Assembly: GCA_023461495.1 (NCBI GenBank)
Contig: JAEYLA010000077.1
Coordinates: 1 to 6,654 of the forward strand
DNA length: 6,654 nt
Source: Bacillota bacterium
GTDB lineage: Bacteria > Bacillota > Clostridia > Christensenellales > CAG-138
Direction of reading: 5' to 3'
The stretch's first letter is position 1. Every line of letters starts with the position of its first letter. Shown here in pieces: positions 5,352-6,654 of this stretch. The notes under the pieces were generated by a model that saw only the letters and a program-made list of their open reading frames with translations, searched no databases and was not told the origin of the DNA. The position numbers and the translations under genes are program-made.

Positions 5352-6654
5352 ATGGAACAGAACACGCACAAACGCGCGGTATCCTTAAAATGGCGGCTCG
5401 TCATCATCGTGCTGTTGTGCTGGGTGCTGCCCGTCATTCTCATGCTCGGCGTGGTGGGGGCCTATTCCTACTCCCAGGTGAAACGGCAAATTGCCGATAC
5501 CATAACGGTCAGCGCACAAAATGCCGCAAACATGGTAAAGTCCGGCATGGAAAACGCGCTCTCCGATTCGCGCGCCGCCTCCTACGACCCCACCATACGT
5601 ACGGCTTACGCCGCCTACCAGAACGACGGGGATAAGGTGGTGCTTTACGGTACGCTCATCGAGTATCTCACCCGCCAGTACCGGTATAACGATGTGTTTA
5701 CCACCACCATGCTGTTTTTTTTGAGCGAGCCGGACAGTATCTACTACATCAACAACAACGCCAACGCCAACGCATACGGGTTTGTGCGCAAATATGTCGC
5801 CACCATCCACGATGACGTGCAGGCGCTCTCTTCCGAAATCGGCACCAACATCCACTTTGTCGCGTACGATGAAACGCTGTACATGGTAAGAAACATTGTG
5901 GACAGCTCCTTCGAGCCATACGCCGTGCTCGTCATGCAGATTGACAAAGCCATCCTGTTCCGGGAGCTGACCGGTATCGTCTGGCTGACGGACGCCACGG
6001 TTTCTTTGGACGGCGCATCCGTTACCGTCGTTGGTACAGGGGCCGATATCCCCGATGCCTCAGAGCTTGTCAACGGCATACAGTATCTGGAGGAAGGAGG
6101 GCTGGTGACGTTGCACCTAAGCCAGCGGCTCGAACAGCATGACGTTTCGTATTGCCTGCGGGTGGACAGTTCCCCGCTGTTAAGCAAGCTTTCCACCATG
6201 CAAAAGCTGTTGCTCCCCATCTCCATCTTGGTGGTTCCACTGTTTGTCATCGCCATACTCGCCTTTAACCGCCTCGTTTCCCGCCCGGTCAACCGCCTGG
6301 TGGAAGCGGCGGCCGTCATTGAAAAGGGCGGGCTTGGCCACCAGGCTGCAGATATCCCCTCAAGCTCTGAATTTCGCTATCTGTACGAGCGGTTCAACAG
6401 CATGTCTATGAGTATGAAGGAGCAATTTGAGCGCAGCTATTATGAACAGCTTGCGTTGCAGGACTCGCGCATGAAGGCGCTGCAATCCCAGATCAATCCC
6501 CATTTTTTAAACAATACGCTGGAGATCATCAACTGGGAGGCGCGCATGGCGGGAAACCTCAACGTCTCCAAGATGATCGAGGCGCTCTCTACACTTCTTT
6601 CCGCCGCTACCGCGCGCGGCGGGAACCCCATGACGCATTTGAGCGAGGAACTGG
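5352..6654 (+). CDS. YesM/LytS-type sensor histidine kinase, N-terminal part
   Basis: The frame is open to the right edge, giving 434 residues. Order: membrane segment at about 15-40; an extracellular region of about 245 residues (45-285), probably a Cache-like ligand sensor; a second membrane segment at about 286-305 (LLLPISILVVPLFVIAILAF); a HAMP linker at about 306-358 (NRLVSRPVNRLVEAAAVIE); then the His_kinase (PF06580) box LQSQINPHFLNNTLEIINW with phospho-acceptor His384. The HATPase domain lies beyond the window. This architecture is that of YesM-like kinases, which usually pair with a YesN-like AraC-type response regulator and often control carbohydrate transport. The start is uncertain: ATG 5352 has GGGGTAAGG just upstream, while in-frame ATG 5328 (adding MKKDGVRR) lacks a clear ribosome binding site. 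The partner regulator should follow off the right edge. The ligand cannot be inferred. Confidence 0.93.
   Translation, partial: MEQNTHKRAVSLKWRLVIIVLLCWVLPVILMLGVVGAYSYSQVKRQIADTITVSAQNAANMVKSGMENALSDSRAASYDPTIRTAYAAYQNDGDKVVLYGTLIEYLTRQYRYNDVFTTTMLFFLSEPDSIYYINNNANANAYGFVRKYVATIHDDVQALSSEIGTNIHFVAYDETLYMVRNIVDSSFEPYAVLVMQIDKAILFRELTGIVWLTDATVSLDGASVTVVGTGADIPDASELVNGIQYLEEGGLVTLHLSQRLEQHDVSYCLRVDSSPLLSKLSTMQKLLLPISILVVPLFVIAILAFNRLVSRPVNRLVEAAAVIEKGGLGHQAADIPSSSEFRYLYERFNSMSMSMKEQFERSYYEQLALQDSRMKALQSQINPHFLNNTLEIINWEARMAGNLNVSKMIEALSTLLSAATARGGNPMTHLSEEL

Noticed and set aside
5078..5635. A 185-residue plus-strand frame spanning the end of cobO and the start of the kinase.
   Set aside because: It crosses the intrinsic terminator and overlaps two well-supported genes in another frame.

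Overview
The window looks like a chromosomal segment of a Gram-positive anaerobe of the Bacillota, most likely Clostridia. The reasons are moderately GC-rich coding sequence, strong AGGAGG-type ribosome binding sites, sigma-A type promoters, a YuaF/FloT-like NfeD-flotillin pair, a YesM-type sensor kinase, and G+C-rich palindromes between genes. I cannot name the genus.

Layout, left to right. (1) 1-482, plus: the C-terminal membrane domain of a P2A (SERCA-like) cation-transporting P-type ATPase, cut by the window edge and closed by a hairpin terminator. (2) 658-1338, plus: a complete AIM24/TIGR00266 family protein. (3) 1339-1764: about 425 bases without a gene between two convergent genes. It is packed with stem-loops and contains an exact 29-bp palindromic repeat twice, bracketing a 233-bp stretch with four more hairpins. 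(4) 3875-1765, minus: a two-gene operon, an NfeD-family membrane protein (YuaF-like) followed by a flotillin (FloT/YuaG-like). (5) 3876-4055: a divergent promoter region. (6) 4056-4556, plus: an XRE-type helix-turn-helix regulator with a helical, TPR-like C-terminal half. (7) 4557-4716: a short gap with a G+C-rich hairpin repeat. (8) 4717-5247, plus: a corrinoid adenosyltransferase (CobO/BtuR type), closed by a textbook terminator. (9) 5352-6654, plus: a YesM/LytS-type sensor histidine kinase that runs off the right edge just after its phospho-acceptor box.

The most informative finding is in region 5. The flotillin operon has a perfect consensus promoter (TTGACA-N17-TATAAT) and the XRE gene has a good one (TTGCCT-N17-TATTCT). 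Exactly three bases downstream of each -10 box lies a 15-bp near-identical palindrome, GTAAAT-N3-WTTTAC, matching at 13 of 15 positions in promoter orientation. This strongly suggests that the XRE protein represses both itself and the NfeD-flotillin membrane-microdomain operon. The hairpin array in region 3 is the second item worth attention: it could be stacked bidirectional terminators, a small dispersed element, or a structured RNA. The remaining genes are recognisable families in ordinary form.
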